NCBI GenBank assembly: GCA_002729295.1
Contig: PBTU01000173.1
Location: 1 to 24,310 of the forward strand
DNA from: Verrucomicrobiales bacterium
Lineage (GTDB): Bacteria; Verrucomicrobiota; Verrucomicrobiia; Verrucomicrobiales; Akkermansiaceae
Direction: 5' to 3'
DNA length: 24,310 nt
The notes beneath the pieces were generated by a model. The model had not been told where the DNA came from. It searched no databases and was given only the letters and a program-made list of their open reading frames with translations. Positions 1 to 9,178 of this stretch are shown here, piece by piece. The position numbers and the translations under genes are program-made. Within the stretch, counting starts at the first letter, position 1. The number at the start of each line of letters is the position of its first letter.

Positions 1-990
1 CGGACTCCAGCGACGACAACTGAGTTTTTTGCTCGTCTTGGCGTAGTGCATTATTTTGACGATATTGATGTCGGGGGGCAGAGTGTAGACCAATCCTCCG
101 AGGTCGCCGGTTTCGGTCTTAACTGGACTAATCGTATTAGTGATAGGCTTCGTTTTGTAAGTCGCAACACTTTGAATAAGCAGCGTGAACCGGATTATGC
201 CCAAGGGTTCCAGGGAGCTGCAACCGGTGACTACCTTCGTTGGTCGACTGATCAAGCGGTGGGCTATCGTTGGTCAGAGCGTCTAGGAACATACACCGGA
301 GTTCGCTACGAGGATGTTTCCTATGACGATCTCGATGGATTTGCTCGTTCGAGCGTCACGTTCTACAACGATGTCCGCTATCAATTGAGCCCCCAGACAG
401 TGGCAACATTCACCTATCGCCTCAACGAAGTGGACGGAGGTCTTGAGTCCGACTCCACTAACAGTTATTTCTTGGTTGGTCTCGAGCATCGTTTCAGTCC
501 TAACACTCTTGGAGTGGTTAAGGCTGGTGTTCAAAACCGTGATGTAGACCGCGGAGGCGAGGGTTCAAGTCCGTATGTTGAGGCAAGTCTGAGATCGCAA
601 ATCAACGAGCAATTTGCCATTAGTTCCTACATTCGCTATGGTGTAGAGGATTACGCTCGCCGGATTGTTCTCGGTGGTATTGGCGCACTTCCGTTTGAAG
701 GGTCTGAGGCCCTGCGTCTTGGACTTACTGGAACATATGGTCTCTCCGAGGAGCTTAGTATGAATGTTGGAGTAAACTACGTGAGTTTGGGATATGTGGA
801 TTCTCTCTTGGCCGGGTTTCCTGACCTTGATGAGGAGAGTCTCAACCTCTCCGTTGGATTTCGCCTTGAGCTTTCCGATACCATGTGGCTCAACGGATCA
901 TACAACTTTGAAACCTTGTCGTCAGATATTGGTAGCATTCGGGAATATGACCGCAACCGCATCAATCTTGGTATCAACACCACGTTTTAA
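1..990 (+). CDS. Outer-membrane beta-barrel protein, 5' end missing
   Basis: The reading frame is open from the first base of the window, so the start lies outside; a GTG at 46 is only the first internal start-like codon. About 329 residues are visible. They show the alternating polar/hydrophobic pattern of antiparallel membrane strands with many aromatic residues at strand ends, and the protein ends in Thr-Thr-Phe; a C-terminal aromatic residue is the usual outer-membrane insertion signal. The best family guess is a putative beta-barrel porin of the type found in exopolysaccharide loci (BBP2-like). A terminator follows, then a chain-length/tyrosine kinase gene and a Wza-like gene. I therefore infer a role in polysaccharide export or surface anchoring, but no catalytic motif supports a specific function. 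Confidence 0.6.
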   Translation, partial: RTPATTTEFFARLGVVHYFDDIDVGGQSVDQSSEVAGFGLNWTNRISDRLRFVSRNTLNKQREPDYAQGFQGAATGDYLRWSTDQAVGYRWSERLGTYTGVRYEDVSYDDLDGFARSSVTFYNDVRYQLSPQTVATFTYRLNEVDGGLESDSTNSYFLVGLEHRFSPNTLGVVKAGVQNRDVDRGGEGSSPYVEASLRSQINEQFAISSYIRYGVEDYARRIVLGGIGALPFEGSEALRLGLTGTYGLSEELSMNVGVNYVSLGYVDSLLAGFPDLDEESLNLSVGFRLELSDTMWLNGSYNFETLSSDIGSIREYDRNRINLGINTTF

Positions 991-1018
991 TTGAATTAGA
1001 TAAAAATCTGAACATTTC

Positions 1019-1060
1019 CAGCCCTCGCGGTGTCTTTTCATTGCGGGGGCTGATTTTTGT
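1019..1060 (+). terminator. Rho-independent terminator after the beta-barrel gene
   Basis: A 10-bp stem (1019-1028 with 1043-1052, one G-T pair) with a 14-base loop is followed by a T-rich tail, 1053-1060. It lies 28 bases after the stop of the beta-barrel gene. It implies that the following kinase gene has its own promoter or depends on read-through. Confidence 0.75.
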
Positions 1061-1108
1061 CTCTATCAGTCGTCCGCACCCACAAGTTGGTTAAATTTCT
1101 CTAAAAAT

Positions 1109-3277
1109 ATGCAAGGAACAAATTTTAGAAATGCTGATGATGCACCATCAGTCGATTATTGGCAGGTCGTGAAAAATCGTTATGGGGTAATTCTTCTGAC
1201 GTTTCTCCTCGTATTCATGACAGCGGCAGTGATCACCTCGGTGATGCCCCGAAAATATGAGAGTTCCTCGGTGGTGCAGGTGCATCCTTCGGTTCTTTTG
1301 ATGACTCCATTCCTTGGTGGTTCTCAGATGACACCTGGTTCGACAATGACCGCCCGCTACATGGAGAATGAGTTTGAGACTATCACGGCGCCCGAGACTC
1401 TTGCGGAAGCGGCTGAGAATATTGACTTACCAAGGCGCTGGGGTCTGGATATGGACTCGGCGATAAAGACATTGGAGAATGTGGTTGAGACCATCCCTAT
1501 TCGAGGAACTGATTTTATTGAAATTACTGTCACCCATGCAAATCCGGAGGATGCCAAGGAAATAGCTGAAGCGGTTTCTCAGGCCTATATTGAGAGACGG
1601 AATAGCACGGAGGAGGGGAGGGCTCAGGAGGCTCTGGAGGCTTTGAATCAGGAGCTGCAGGACCAAGGGGATTTGGTTCAGGATTATCGCAAGGCTCTCA
1701 CAGTACTTATCCAGCAATATGGGATTCCCTACTTCGATGGACGGGATTCAGGCCAAGTGGGACAGGCCGAAGAGCTGATGTATCGTCGCGCCCAGGAAAA
1801 GCTGGACACGTTGGAGCAAACTCGAGACCAGATACAAATTCAGATTCGCAAACTGATTGACACCCCCAACGAAGATTTAATTCGAACTGCTGCGGGGCTT
1901 GAGCTTCCGGAGAATCAGGTGACCTCCTACTATACAGGCTATCGTGCGGCTGATGAGCAGGTAAGTGCCATGATTGCGAGTGGCCTTGGCCCTAATCACC
2001 CGGAGGTCAAGGCAATGAGGTTGAGAGCTGATGGAGCATTGGAAAACGCAGGCAAAGAAGTGATGTCGCTCAAGGAAGTTCTGGAGACGAGGCTTAATCT
2101 TGTTGATAAACAAGTTGAAAAGATGAAGCAGATGGTTCGGGAGAAAAAAGACGGAACTGTGGATCTTTCAATGCGTCAGCATCAGTATAATAGCGCTAAA
2201 GAGGAGTATGAGCAGTCTCGGATGATGTATCGCGAGATGTCTGTGAAGCAACAGCAGCAACGCGTTTTATTGAAAATGCCCCGGACTCCGATCACTCTTC
2301 ATGAGAGAGCCAAGAAAGCAAAAGCTCCGGCATATCCGAATGTCACCCTGAATCTTCTCCTCGGTGCGGGAGTTGGGTTGATTTTTGGAATCGGTATCGC
2401 CTTTCTTTTGGAGCATCTGGATACCTCAGTGAAAAGCTTGGAAGACGTTGAGCGTTATCTTCAAGTGCCTGTTTTGGCAGTAATTCCCAAGGATGTTGGC
2501 GTTCTGCATAAGCAGAGTGGAATGAGCCCCGATGCTGAAGCTTATCGAATTCTACGAACGAATATCGAGTTCAACCGCAAAAACCCCGAGGATAATTCGA
2601 TCACGGTTGTCTCCGGTGGAGCAGGAGAAGGTAAGTCTACGACGCTGGTGAATCTGGCATATGTCTGTTCGCAAGGTGGATACACGACCTTAATGGTCGA
2701 TGCTGACCTTCGCCGTCCGCGACTTCACAGCTTCTTCGATATTAATAACTCCGTGGGGCTCACCAACTATCTCACCACAGATCTTGCTCTCGAGGACGTG
2801 ATCTTGCAGACACCGGTTGATAATTTGTATTTCCTCCCCTCAGGAATTCTGCCAGCTGATGCAGCCGGAATTCTCAACTCGCGCCGGATGTCAGAGCTCC
2901 TGCAAGATGTGAAGCAGCGCTTTGATCTCGTCTTAGTGGATTCGCCTCCTATTCTTGGTGTGAGTGACGCTGCAGTTTTGGCGAGTGAAGTTGATCTCAC
3001 CATGGTTGTGGTGCAACATCGCAAGCTTCCAAGAAACATGCTGCTTCGCGTGAAGCAGGCTGTGGAAAATGTTGGAGGACAGGTAATTGGAGTGGTCTTG
3101 AACAACGTGGACGTCCGAAGCGACAGCCAGTATCAATACTACACCAGTTATTACACCTATTATGCTCCAAGTTCGCTGGAAGAGACCGGAACGCCTCAGC
3201 AAATGACTGCAGCGCCGGCATCATCCAAAACCGAGGAGAAAAAATCAGAGAGATCTTCCTCGGAAGACCTCTATTAG
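1109..3277 (+). CDS. Exopolysaccharide chain-length regulator / tyrosine autokinase (Wzc/BY-kinase type)
   Basis: The 722-residue protein combines a Wzz-like periplasmic domain with a cytoplasmic bacterial tyrosine kinase, the usual single-chain arrangement of Wzc-type proteins. A first membrane helix lies near residues 27-46. It is followed by a long periplasmic region with coiled-coil helices (about 160-390), a Pro-containing segment and a second helix near 414-435. The kinase has Walker A GGAGEGKST (503-511), Walker A' LMVDADLRR (528-536) and Walker B LVLVDSP (607-613). A tyrosine cluster at 675-685 holds seven Tyr and is the expected autophosphorylation site; one more Tyr is the last residue. 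By family knowledge it controls polymer length and export together with a Wza-like protein, which is the next gene, 46 bases downstream. The ATG at 1109 has no Shine-Dalgarno sequence. Confidence 0.93.
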   Translation: MQGTNFRNADDAPSVDYWQVVKNRYGVILLTFLLVFMTAAVITSVMPRKYESSSVVQVHPSVLLMTPFLGGSQMTPGSTMTARYMENEFETITAPETLAEAAENIDLPRRWGLDMDSAIKTLENVVETIPIRGTDFIEITVTHANPEDAKEIAEAVSQAYIERRNSTEEGRAQEALEALNQELQDQGDLVQDYRKALTVLIQQYGIPYFDGRDSGQVGQAEELMYRRAQEKLDTLEQTRDQIQIQIRKLIDTPNEDLIRTAAGLELPENQVTSYYTGYRAADEQVSAMIASGLGPNHPEVKAMRLRADGALENAGKEVMSLKEVLETRLNLVDKQVEKMKQMVREKKDGTVDLSMRQHQYNSAKEEYEQSRMMYREMSVKQQQQRVLLKMPRTPITLHERAKKAKAPAYPNVTLNLLLGAGVGLIFGIGIAFLLEHLDTSVKSLEDVERYLQVPVLAVIPKDVGVLHKQSGMSPDAEAYRILRTNIEFNRKNPEDNSITVVSGGAGEGKSTTLVNLAYVCSQGGYTTLMVDADLRRPRLHSFFDINNSVGLTNYLTTDLALEDVILQTPVDNLYFLPSGILPADAAGILNSRRMSELLQDVKQRFDLVLVDSPPILGVSDAAVLASEVDLTMVVVQHRKLPRNMLLRVKQAVENVGGQVIGVVLNNVDVRSDSQYQYYTSYYTYYAPSSLEETGTPQQMTAAPASSKTEEKKSERSSSEDLY

Positions 3278-3323
3278 AAATTCAAAGGGCAGGAGTTACT
3301 GCCAATTTAGCACCTTCAAAGAA

Positions 3324-3881
3324 ATGAAAACACTACTATTCTTCATCCTGCTCACCCTGACTCTTGGAGTCGCCATGGGACAATCAATTGAAACGAACCA
3401 AACCTTGGAGATTAAAGTCTTGGGTGTTCCGCCAGCGGAGCAGGCTCGTTTAAATTCTGTCTACCAGGTTTCGACGGCTGGCACTGTGACCTTATGGGAG
3501 ATCGGGGTGATCAAGGCAAGTGGGAAGACGCCCAATCAGTTGGCGGCAGCGATTGCAGCAGCTTATAAAGCCAAAGGGATCTACACTAGTCCGAACTTCC
3601 AAGTGACTACTCCGACTGATGGAGGGCTTGTGCAGAAGAGGTTTACGGTTGGAGGCCAGGTTAAAGCTCCGGGGCCAAAGCCATTCACGAATGGACTGAC
3701 CCTCTATACGGCGGTGCAGACAGCAGGCGGGAAGACTCCCTTTGGAGCGACCAATCGAGTTAAGCTGTTCCGCAATGGTAAGGTCTACCAATACAACTTA
3801 AAGGATGACCGTCACAAGAATATTAGGATTTATCCTGGGGACGCGATCGAAGTGCCACAGACAGACTGGAAAGGTCAATAG
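3324..3881 (+). CDS. Small Wza-like polysaccharide export protein
   Basis: The 185-residue protein starts with a signal peptide, cleaved probably after AMG near residue 19. A polysaccharide export domain follows (about 26-95), then one SLBB-type domain (about 106-155, beginning FTVGGQVKAPG). It is much shorter than E. coli Wza (about 380 residues): there is one SLBB repeat, no lipobox cysteine and no obvious C-terminal amphipathic helix to form the outer-membrane pore. It may therefore be a periplasmic adaptor, with the upstream beta-barrel protein providing the outer-membrane channel; that pairing is inference. It lies 46 bases after the BY-kinase and is closed by a terminator, so the two form a short operon. 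Confidence 0.85.
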   Translation: MKTLLFFILLTLTLGVAMGQSIETNQTLEIKVLGVPPAEQARLNSVYQVSTAGTVTLWEIGVIKASGKTPNQLAAAIAAAYKAKGIYTSPNFQVTTPTDGGLVQKRFTVGGQVKAPGPKPFTNGLTLYTAVQTAGGKTPFGATNRVKLFRNGKVYQYNLKDDRHKNIRIYPGDAIEVPQTDWKGQ

Positions 3882-3906
3882 AATCAGCGAATAGTTCATT
3901 TTGAGA

Positions 3907-3940
3907 ACGGGTTGCCTCAATGAGGTAGCTCGTTTTCTTT
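3907..3940 (+). terminator. Rho-independent terminator of the export operon
   Basis: A 12-bp stem (3907-3918 with 3922-3933, three G-T pairs) and a 3-base loop are followed by TTTTCTTT. It sits 25 bases after the export gene stop and separates it from the protease gene. Confidence 0.7.
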
Positions 3941-4060
3941 GGAGTGATACGGAAATGAAATTGAGAAAAGACGGAAATTCTCATGGCTGAGTGGCGCTCC
4001 TTTGCTAGACTTTCTGCAGCAGCCAGCATGTAGATTGTTGCTACAAACCTCTCACCAATA

Positions 4061-6289
4061 ATGAAAAAATTACGCCGTTTCCTGGCTCCCATTGCCGCTT
4101 TGTGGCTTCTACCAAGTTGTCTTTCCGTGGCAGCTGACTTCAATGTTGTTGGGAGTAACATGTTTCGCATCCTGCAAAATGGGCACTATGCGCGGCTTCC
4201 GTCGGATGAAAACCTGAGTCAGCGGATATTTGACGGTTTTATTAGAGATTTGGACCCCGCGAGATTGTATTTCGAAAAAGGAGACATTGATGAGTTTCAG
4301 AAAAAATATGGCCGCAAGCTTCATGATCTTCTCCTGACCGAGGAATCAATTCCGGCAGCTAGTGAGATCTACGGTCGCTATCGCCAGCGGGTAAATGAGC
4401 GAATTGCTGTGGTAAAAAGTCTTCTCGAAAATGGAGATTTCACTTTCAAGAGTGACCGGGAAATCATGCAGGATCGGGAGGATGCTCCTTGGCCCAAAGA
4501 TAGCGCTGAGGCCACTGAAATCTGGAGGCTGCGCCTGGAGGAGTCGCTTTTGGGAGAGTCCCTTCGGAGGGAGGGGATCGCCAAGAGAGCCAAGGAGCAA
4601 GGAAAGGATAATCCTCTCGAGAAAGAGCTTTCTCCTGAAAAAAAGATCGCCCAACGGTATGAGCGCTTTCTCAAAACAATCACGAAGACGGATGAAGAGG
4701 ACGTGGCGAATTATTTTTTGAGCGCGGTAGCCCGTGCTCATGATCCTCATTCAGAGTATTTTAGTGCAAGGGAGCTTCAGGAATTTAAGGTTTCAATCAA
4801 GAACAAGCTTGTGGGAATTGGAGCGATGCTTCGGACTGAAGATGATGGAGCCACTAAGATAGACGGGATTGTCAATAACGGTCCGGCTGATAGGCAAGGT
4901 GACTTACAGCTCAAGGACCGTGTGGTTGCTGTTGATTCCTTAAATGACGGGAAATGGGTGGATATCATGTTCCTGCCGATTGATAAGGTGGTGGAAAAGA
5001 TCCGCGGCAAAGAGGGGACGGATGTCGCCTTGAAGGTTGAGCCTGCTGATGGCGCTCCCGGGGAAACCAGGGTGATCGTTATCCGGAGGGAAGTTGTTAC
5101 CATGAAGGATGAATTGGCCACGGCGGAAGTCTATTCTTATGGAGAGGGAGACAATTCGAAGAAGCTGGGAGTAGTGAAGCTCCCATCATTCTATTTCGAT
5201 CCGGAAAATCGGGAGATCAGAGTATCTGTTGATTTGGAAAAATTACTTAATCGATTGAATAAGGAAAAGATTGATGGGTTGATCATGGATCTCCGAGGGA
5301 ACGGCGGAGGTTCCTTGGAGGAAGTTCGCCGAATCACCAGCTTTTTTGTGGGACGTGGTCCCGTGGTTCAGATAAAGGCCACAAGCGGACATGTTGAATC
5401 TCTGGGTTCGAATGCCTCAAGGAAACCGACATACGACGGCCCCATGGTAGTGCTCACTGACAAAGGGAGTGCCTCTGCCAGTGAGATTCTTGCCGGGGCT
5501 CTACAAGATTATAATCGTGCCGTCATTGTGGGCGAGTCCTCAACCTTCGGAAAGGGGACAGTCCAGCAGCCTTTGGAAATTTCCAGATTCATGCCGCTCT
5601 TCGCAGATCACGACCGGGCTGGTGCAGTGAAGTTGACGATTCAAAAGTTCTATCGGGTTGCTGGAAGTTCGACTCAGAAAGAGGGTGTTATTCCCGATAT
5701 TGTTTTTCCGTCCGTTCGAGATGCTTTGGAAGTTGGCGAGAAGTATGCCGATCATGCTTTGCCTCACGATACAATAAACCAGGCGGTTGATTTCCGTCCC
5801 TTCAACCGTCAGAGTCTCTTTCTGTCAGTTCTTCAGGAAAAGAACGAGGTCCGCGTGAAGGCGAGCAAAGATTTTAAATATGTATTCGAGGATAAGAAGC
5901 GGGTTGAGGAGCGGCTCAAGAAAAACACGGTGTCTCTCAATATTGAAAAACGGCGTGCTGAAATTGCCGAGAATGATCTGCGCCGGAAGGCCCGGAATGC
6001 CGAGCGCTTGAAGCGCTTCGAAATCCAGGAAAAACAGGATAAGAAAAAGTTTACGATTTACCGAATGACCTTGGATGATATCGGCAAGCCCGAGCTTCCC
6101 CAAGTTGACCGGGAGAGTGACAAGGAGTGGCATATGCGTCGTGCCAAGGACGAGATTGCCGACTTGGATGATACTCCTGAATGGCCCAGCGGTCTCGATG
6201 TGACCAAGCGGGAAGGGCTGGCAGTCCTGGCAGATCTAGTTGACGCCGTGAAGGCCAGCAAGATTGCCGGCGTTCTCAGAAAAGACTAG
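4061..6289 (+). CDS. prc: Carboxy-terminal processing (tail-specific) protease, Prc type, family S41
   Basis: This is a periplasmic serine protease with a Ser/Lys dyad that cuts proteins from their C-terminal ends. The 742-residue length and domain order match the large Prc class: signal peptide (1-25), N-terminal helical domain (about 30-235), PDZ domain (about 238-340), S41 core (about 365-550) and a long charged C-terminal domain. The catalytic Ser is S472 in GSASASEI and the Lys is K498 in FGKGTVQ, by alignment to the E. coli Prc motifs from memory. LRGNGGGS (411-418) is the conserved substrate-cleft motif. A Cys at 20 (LPSC) might be a lipobox, with a Pro at an unusual position. ATG 4061 has no Shine-Dalgarno sequence. 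The next gene begins 11 bases after the stop. Confidence 0.95.
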   Translation: MKKLRRFLAPIAALWLLPSCLSVAADFNVVGSNMFRILQNGHYARLPSDENLSQRIFDGFIRDLDPARLYFEKGDIDEFQKKYGRKLHDLLLTEESIPAASEIYGRYRQRVNERIAVVKSLLENGDFTFKSDREIMQDREDAPWPKDSAEATEIWRLRLEESLLGESLRREGIAKRAKEQGKDNPLEKELSPEKKIAQRYERFLKTITKTDEEDVANYFLSAVARAHDPHSEYFSARELQEFKVSIKNKLVGIGAMLRTEDDGATKIDGIVNNGPADRQGDLQLKDRVVAVDSLNDGKWVDIMFLPIDKVVEKIRGKEGTDVALKVEPADGAPGETRVIVIRREVVTMKDELATAEVYSYGEGDNSKKLGVVKLPSFYFDPENREIRVSVDLEKLLNRLNKEKIDGLIMDLRGNGGGSLEEVRRITSFFVGRGPVVQIKATSGHVESLGSNASRKPTYDGPMVVLTDKGSASASEILAGALQDYNRAVIVGESSTFGKGTVQQPLEISRFMPLFADHDRAGAVKLTIQKFYRVAGSSTQKEGVIPDIVFPSVRDALEVGEKYADHALPHDTINQAVDFRPFNRQSLFLSVLQEKNEVRVKASKDFKYVFEDKKRVEERLKKNTVSLNIEKRRAEIAENDLRRKARNAERLKRFEIQEKQDKKKFTIYRMTLDDIGKPELPQVDRESDKEWHMRRAKDEIADLDDTPEWPSGLDVTKREGLAVLADLVDAVKASKIAGVLRKD

Positions 6290-6300
6290 ATCAGTTCTCG

Positions 6301-6975
6301 ATGTCTGCTATCGCAGGGAATCTTTTCCGGGTCCGCGAGCTGGTGTCCCGTGCGGCAGTCCGTTCAGGGCGCAAGGTGGATCTTCTGGTGGTCTCTAAGA
6401 AATGGGGAGCCGAGGTGATCGAGGAGGTGATTGAGTGTGATCAGTTCTTGTTTGGAGAGAATCGTCTACAGGAAGGTGAGGAAAAAATCCCCGCTCTGCC
6501 TGAGGCTCTGGAGTGGCATTTTATTGGGGGATTGCAGCGAAACAAAGTCCGCAAAGTCCTCCAGCTATTTTCGGTGATTCATAGTATTTCATCCCTGAAA
6601 TTAGCATCCTACGCCAATCGCGTTGCCGGAGAATTGGACCTGTGCCCCAAGGTGTATTTGGAGGTGAATATTGGCGAGGAAGAACGTAAGCACGGATTTA
6701 CTGCTGGCGACGTGACCGCTCAAATTGAAGAAATTTTGGCAATGTCTAATCTCTCAGTGGAGGGTTTGATGTGCATCCCTCCAAGAGGAGATTCTCCCGA
6801 GGATTCGCGCCCATGGTTTGTTAAAGTGAGACAATTACAGGAAGAGCTTGAGCGTCAGACTGGACGAAATTTTCCTGGATTGAGTATGGGAATGAGCAGC
6901 GATTTTGAAATCGCGATCGAAGAGGGATCGACGATTGTCAGAGTGGGCTCGGCGATTTTTGGACCGAGACAATAA
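6301..6975 (+). CDS. YggS/PLPBP family pyridoxal-phosphate homeostasis protein
   Basis: The 224-residue protein has the family's usual length and single TIM-barrel-like domain. The PLP-binding lysine is K33 in VSKKW, which differs from the common VSKT. Other family motifs are FGENRLQE (51-58), HFIGGLQRNK (73-82) and the C-terminal phosphate-binding stretch GLSMGMSSDFEIAIEEGS followed by RVGSAIFG. Members bind PLP without known catalysis and buffer the free cofactor in the cytoplasm. It starts 11 bases after the protease and 6 bases precede the next gene, so it is probably co-transcribed with both. No Shine-Dalgarno sequence is seen. Confidence 0.93.
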   Translation: MSAIAGNLFRVRELVSRAAVRSGRKVDLLVVSKKWGAEVIEEVIECDQFLFGENRLQEGEEKIPALPEALEWHFIGGLQRNKVRKVLQLFSVIHSISSLKLASYANRVAGELDLCPKVYLEVNIGEEERKHGFTAGDVTAQIEEILAMSNLSVEGLMCIPPRGDSPEDSRPWFVKVRQLQEELERQTGRNFPGLSMGMSSDFEIAIEEGSTIVRVGSAIFGPRQ

Positions 6976-6981
6976 GAGACG

Positions 6982-7281
6982 ATGAGTGTGATTAAATTGA
7001 AGCAATTAGCACCGATCGGCAATGAACTGGCCTTGGCTTGGGAGGATGGGGAGGAGAGCTTTCTCAGTTTTGACCATTTAAGAAAATCCTGTCCTTGTGC
7101 CGCTTGCCAGGGCGAGCCCGATGTGACCGGCAAGGTCCTTGTTCCCAAGGTGGCCCATGTCGGAAAAAGCTTTGAGCTTGTTCGCTATGAGATCGTGGGT
7201 GGTTATGCCCTCCAGCTTTACTGGGCTGACGGGCACAACACCGGGATCTACTCTTTTGACTACCTGCGCGGGCTTAGTTGA
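6982..7281 (+). CDS. DUF971 domain protein
   Basis: The 99-residue protein consists only of a DUF971 domain, related to the N-terminal domain of gamma-butyrobetaine hydroxylases. It has the characteristic CPCAAC cluster (C37, C39, C42), a likely metal-binding site. The middle HLRKSCPCAACQ stretch and the end LYWADGHNTGIYSFDYLR are typical of the family. Stand-alone members are often linked to iron-sulfur or cofactor functions, but no specific reaction can be assigned. It follows the YggS-type gene by 6 bases. Its last 8 bases overlap the 3' end of the convergent gene on the other strand. Confidence 0.88.
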   Translation: MSVIKLKQLAPIGNELALAWEDGEESFLSFDHLRKSCPCAACQGEPDVTGKVLVPKVAHVGKSFELVRYEIVGGYALQLYWADGHNTGIYSFDYLRGLS

Positions 7282-9166
7282 GATTGAGAGCCCGGTCGAC
7301 GAGGCGTTTGATTCCGTCGGTTGCCATGGTGCTTCCGGGGTGAAGATCCTTGGCGCGGTAGAACCATGAGAGTGAGGAGCCGATATTGCCGTTCTCTTCC
7401 AGGGAGCTCGCCCTATCGAGTGCGTTGGTGAATGCGGAGGCCTTCCCCTGCATTTGGGTCATTACCTGGTTGAGGTTTGGATCGTCGGGGAAACGGTCGT
7501 AAATGGGCTTTAACTTCTCCCAGGCCGCATAATGCTGCCCTAAGCGGCCCAATTCTTCGCTACCTTTGATGGCGAGTTCAATGGTGCCAATATTCTCGAT
7601 GACCTGACGGAATTTTTCCTGCCGGTCGGAGTCGTTTTTGATCGAGGGTGCTAGTTCGTGTTGGCGTTTAAAGACCTCGCGGTAGTTCTTCTCGGCAAAC
7701 AATCTGTCGAAATCATTTCTCAGTCGAATCATCGATCCACCGGCATCGACCAGACGGTCAAATTCGGCTAATTTGGGATTTTGAGGCCACACTTCCATGG
7801 CCTTCTGAATTTCTTCACGAGCCTTTTCGACGTCACCTGCTGCCAGGTGGTTTTTGGCCATCATGATAGACATGTCGCTGGCACGAGAGAAGGTCGCGAC
7901 GGCTGCTTGTGCTTTGGTGGCATCAAAATCCTTGGCCTGTGATTGCAGAACTTTGATCTGCGTGGTGGCAGTTGCGAAGTCCTTTGACTCGATGGCGTTG
8001 AGCAGGGCATAGGATCCTCGCACGAATTCAAGAACCTTTCGCTTCTTTGTACGAGCAAGGGTGTTAATCGAGGGCATGAACTCTCCAATCATGTAGGATT
8101 CGGAGAGTCGCTTGGAGGCAGATTCAAGTTCATCTTGCTCGACCAAGAAAATGAACGCTTCCACGCCCTTGTTCACGTCGTGCATGGCCTCATTCGCCAG
8201 TGAGTCTAGGGTTGAGACTGTTGGGCTTACTCCGAGGCTTTCGGTGAACATCTTGTCGAGGTCGGACTTGTCGTCAAGGTAGAGAGCGCCATCTCCATCA
8301 GACCAGATTTGATTATAAAAACGGGACGCCATCACGACGTGTTCAAAGCGACGTTGCAGGAAGAATTGCACCATCAGGGCTTGATACTGCATCTTGGCAA
8401 GTTCGGTTTTGATTTCGGTCTTCAACTGGTGGCCTTTTTTCAGAGCCTCGATCTCAGCGATGCGTTTGACCTTGTTGACGTAGTCGAGTGATTGGACGCC
8501 CCGGCCAGTTTGGGTGGCTTCGCTGTTGGTCTTGTTTTTCCCGTTTCCTCCACCAGATCCGCCGCCGACGGGCTGGGAGTCACCTACGGAGGGGTCCCGA
8601 TCAGTTTTGGCTTTCCAATCGGCTTCTCCGATGACTCGCTTTTTCTCTTTCTCCATCGCTGTGATGAGATCTTTTGTCCCTCGGACATCTCTCTTCGCGA
8701 GCATTGCGGTGTAGATGGCATTGGAGAGGGAATCGCAAAGCCGGGCGTCGCCTGGGTAGCTTGACGCGCGCGGGAGGAGCGCGACGGCATCGCGGAAGAC
8801 GGGGCCTCCCTTACGATGAGGTGACATCATGGCGAGAATTTCTTCGATGGTTGCGCGGTATTTTTTTGCCTCCTCCGAGCTTTCTTCGGGCTCATTGAGA
8901 TACTTCTGAAAACGGGCCTCGAAGAAGCGGTTGTCGCTGGCTGCCCAGGTGCTGCCGTTCCAGGAGATGGTCTCCCCGGCTGGGTTGTAGAAGGGAAGCT
9001 CATTTCCGAAGGTTTTGTTGTTCGAGGGCCCGGGTTTGGGTTTGGAGCGCACGACGGTATCGTTTCCTCCTCCGGAGGGTCTGCTCGAACTGCCGCCACT
9101 GGGCGGGGTGTAGACTTGCGAGGCAAGTGGGAGGGTGAGGGTGAGGGAGAAGAGAATCTTTTTCAT
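7274..9166 (-). CDS. Large exported protein with C-terminal TPR-like helices, function unknown
   Basis: The 630-residue protein begins with a signal peptide (MKKILFSLTLTLPLAS), then a Gly/Ser/Pro-rich, presumably disordered segment (about 20-50). A folded part follows, then a second Gly/Asn-rich linker (about 195-215), and a long helical C-terminal half. Stretches such as AAGDVEKAREEIQKAMEVWP look like tetratricopeptide repeats. I do not recognise the family. It is the last gene of a three-gene - strand cluster, 12 bases after a single-pass membrane protein that itself follows an ABC transporter by 18 bases. A periplasmic helper or scaffold for the transporter is plausible but inferred. The ATG at 9166 has no Shine-Dalgarno sequence. 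Confidence 0.8.
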   Translation of the reverse strand: MKKILFSLTLTLPLASQVYTPPSGGSSSRPSGGGNDTVVRSKPKPGPSNNKTFGNELPFYNPAGETISWNGSTWAASDNRFFEARFQKYLNEPEESSEEAKKYRATIEEILAMMSPHRKGGPVFRDAVALLPRASSYPGDARLCDSLSNAIYTAMLAKRDVRGTKDLITAMEKEKKRVIGEADWKAKTDRDPSVGDSQPVGGGSGGGNGKNKTNSEATQTGRGVQSLDYVNKVKRIAEIEALKKGHQLKTEIKTELAKMQYQALMVQFFLQRRFEHVVMASRFYNQIWSDGDGALYLDDKSDLDKMFTESLGVSPTVSTLDSLANEAMHDVNKGVEAFIFLVEQDELESASKRLSESYMIGEFMPSINTLARTKKRKVLEFVRGSYALLNAIESKDFATATTQIKVLQSQAKDFDATKAQAAVATFSRASDMSIMMAKNHLAAGDVEKAREEIQKAMEVWPQNPKLAEFDRLVDAGGSMIRLRNDFDRLFAEKNYREVFKRQHELAPSIKNDSDRQEKFRQVIENIGTIELAIKGSEELGRLGQHYAAWEKLKPIYDRFPDDPNLNQVMTQMQGKASAFTNALDRASSLEENGNIGSSLSWFYRAKDLHPGSTMATDGIKRLVDRALNLN

Positions 9167-9178
9167 GAGATTGGGTGG

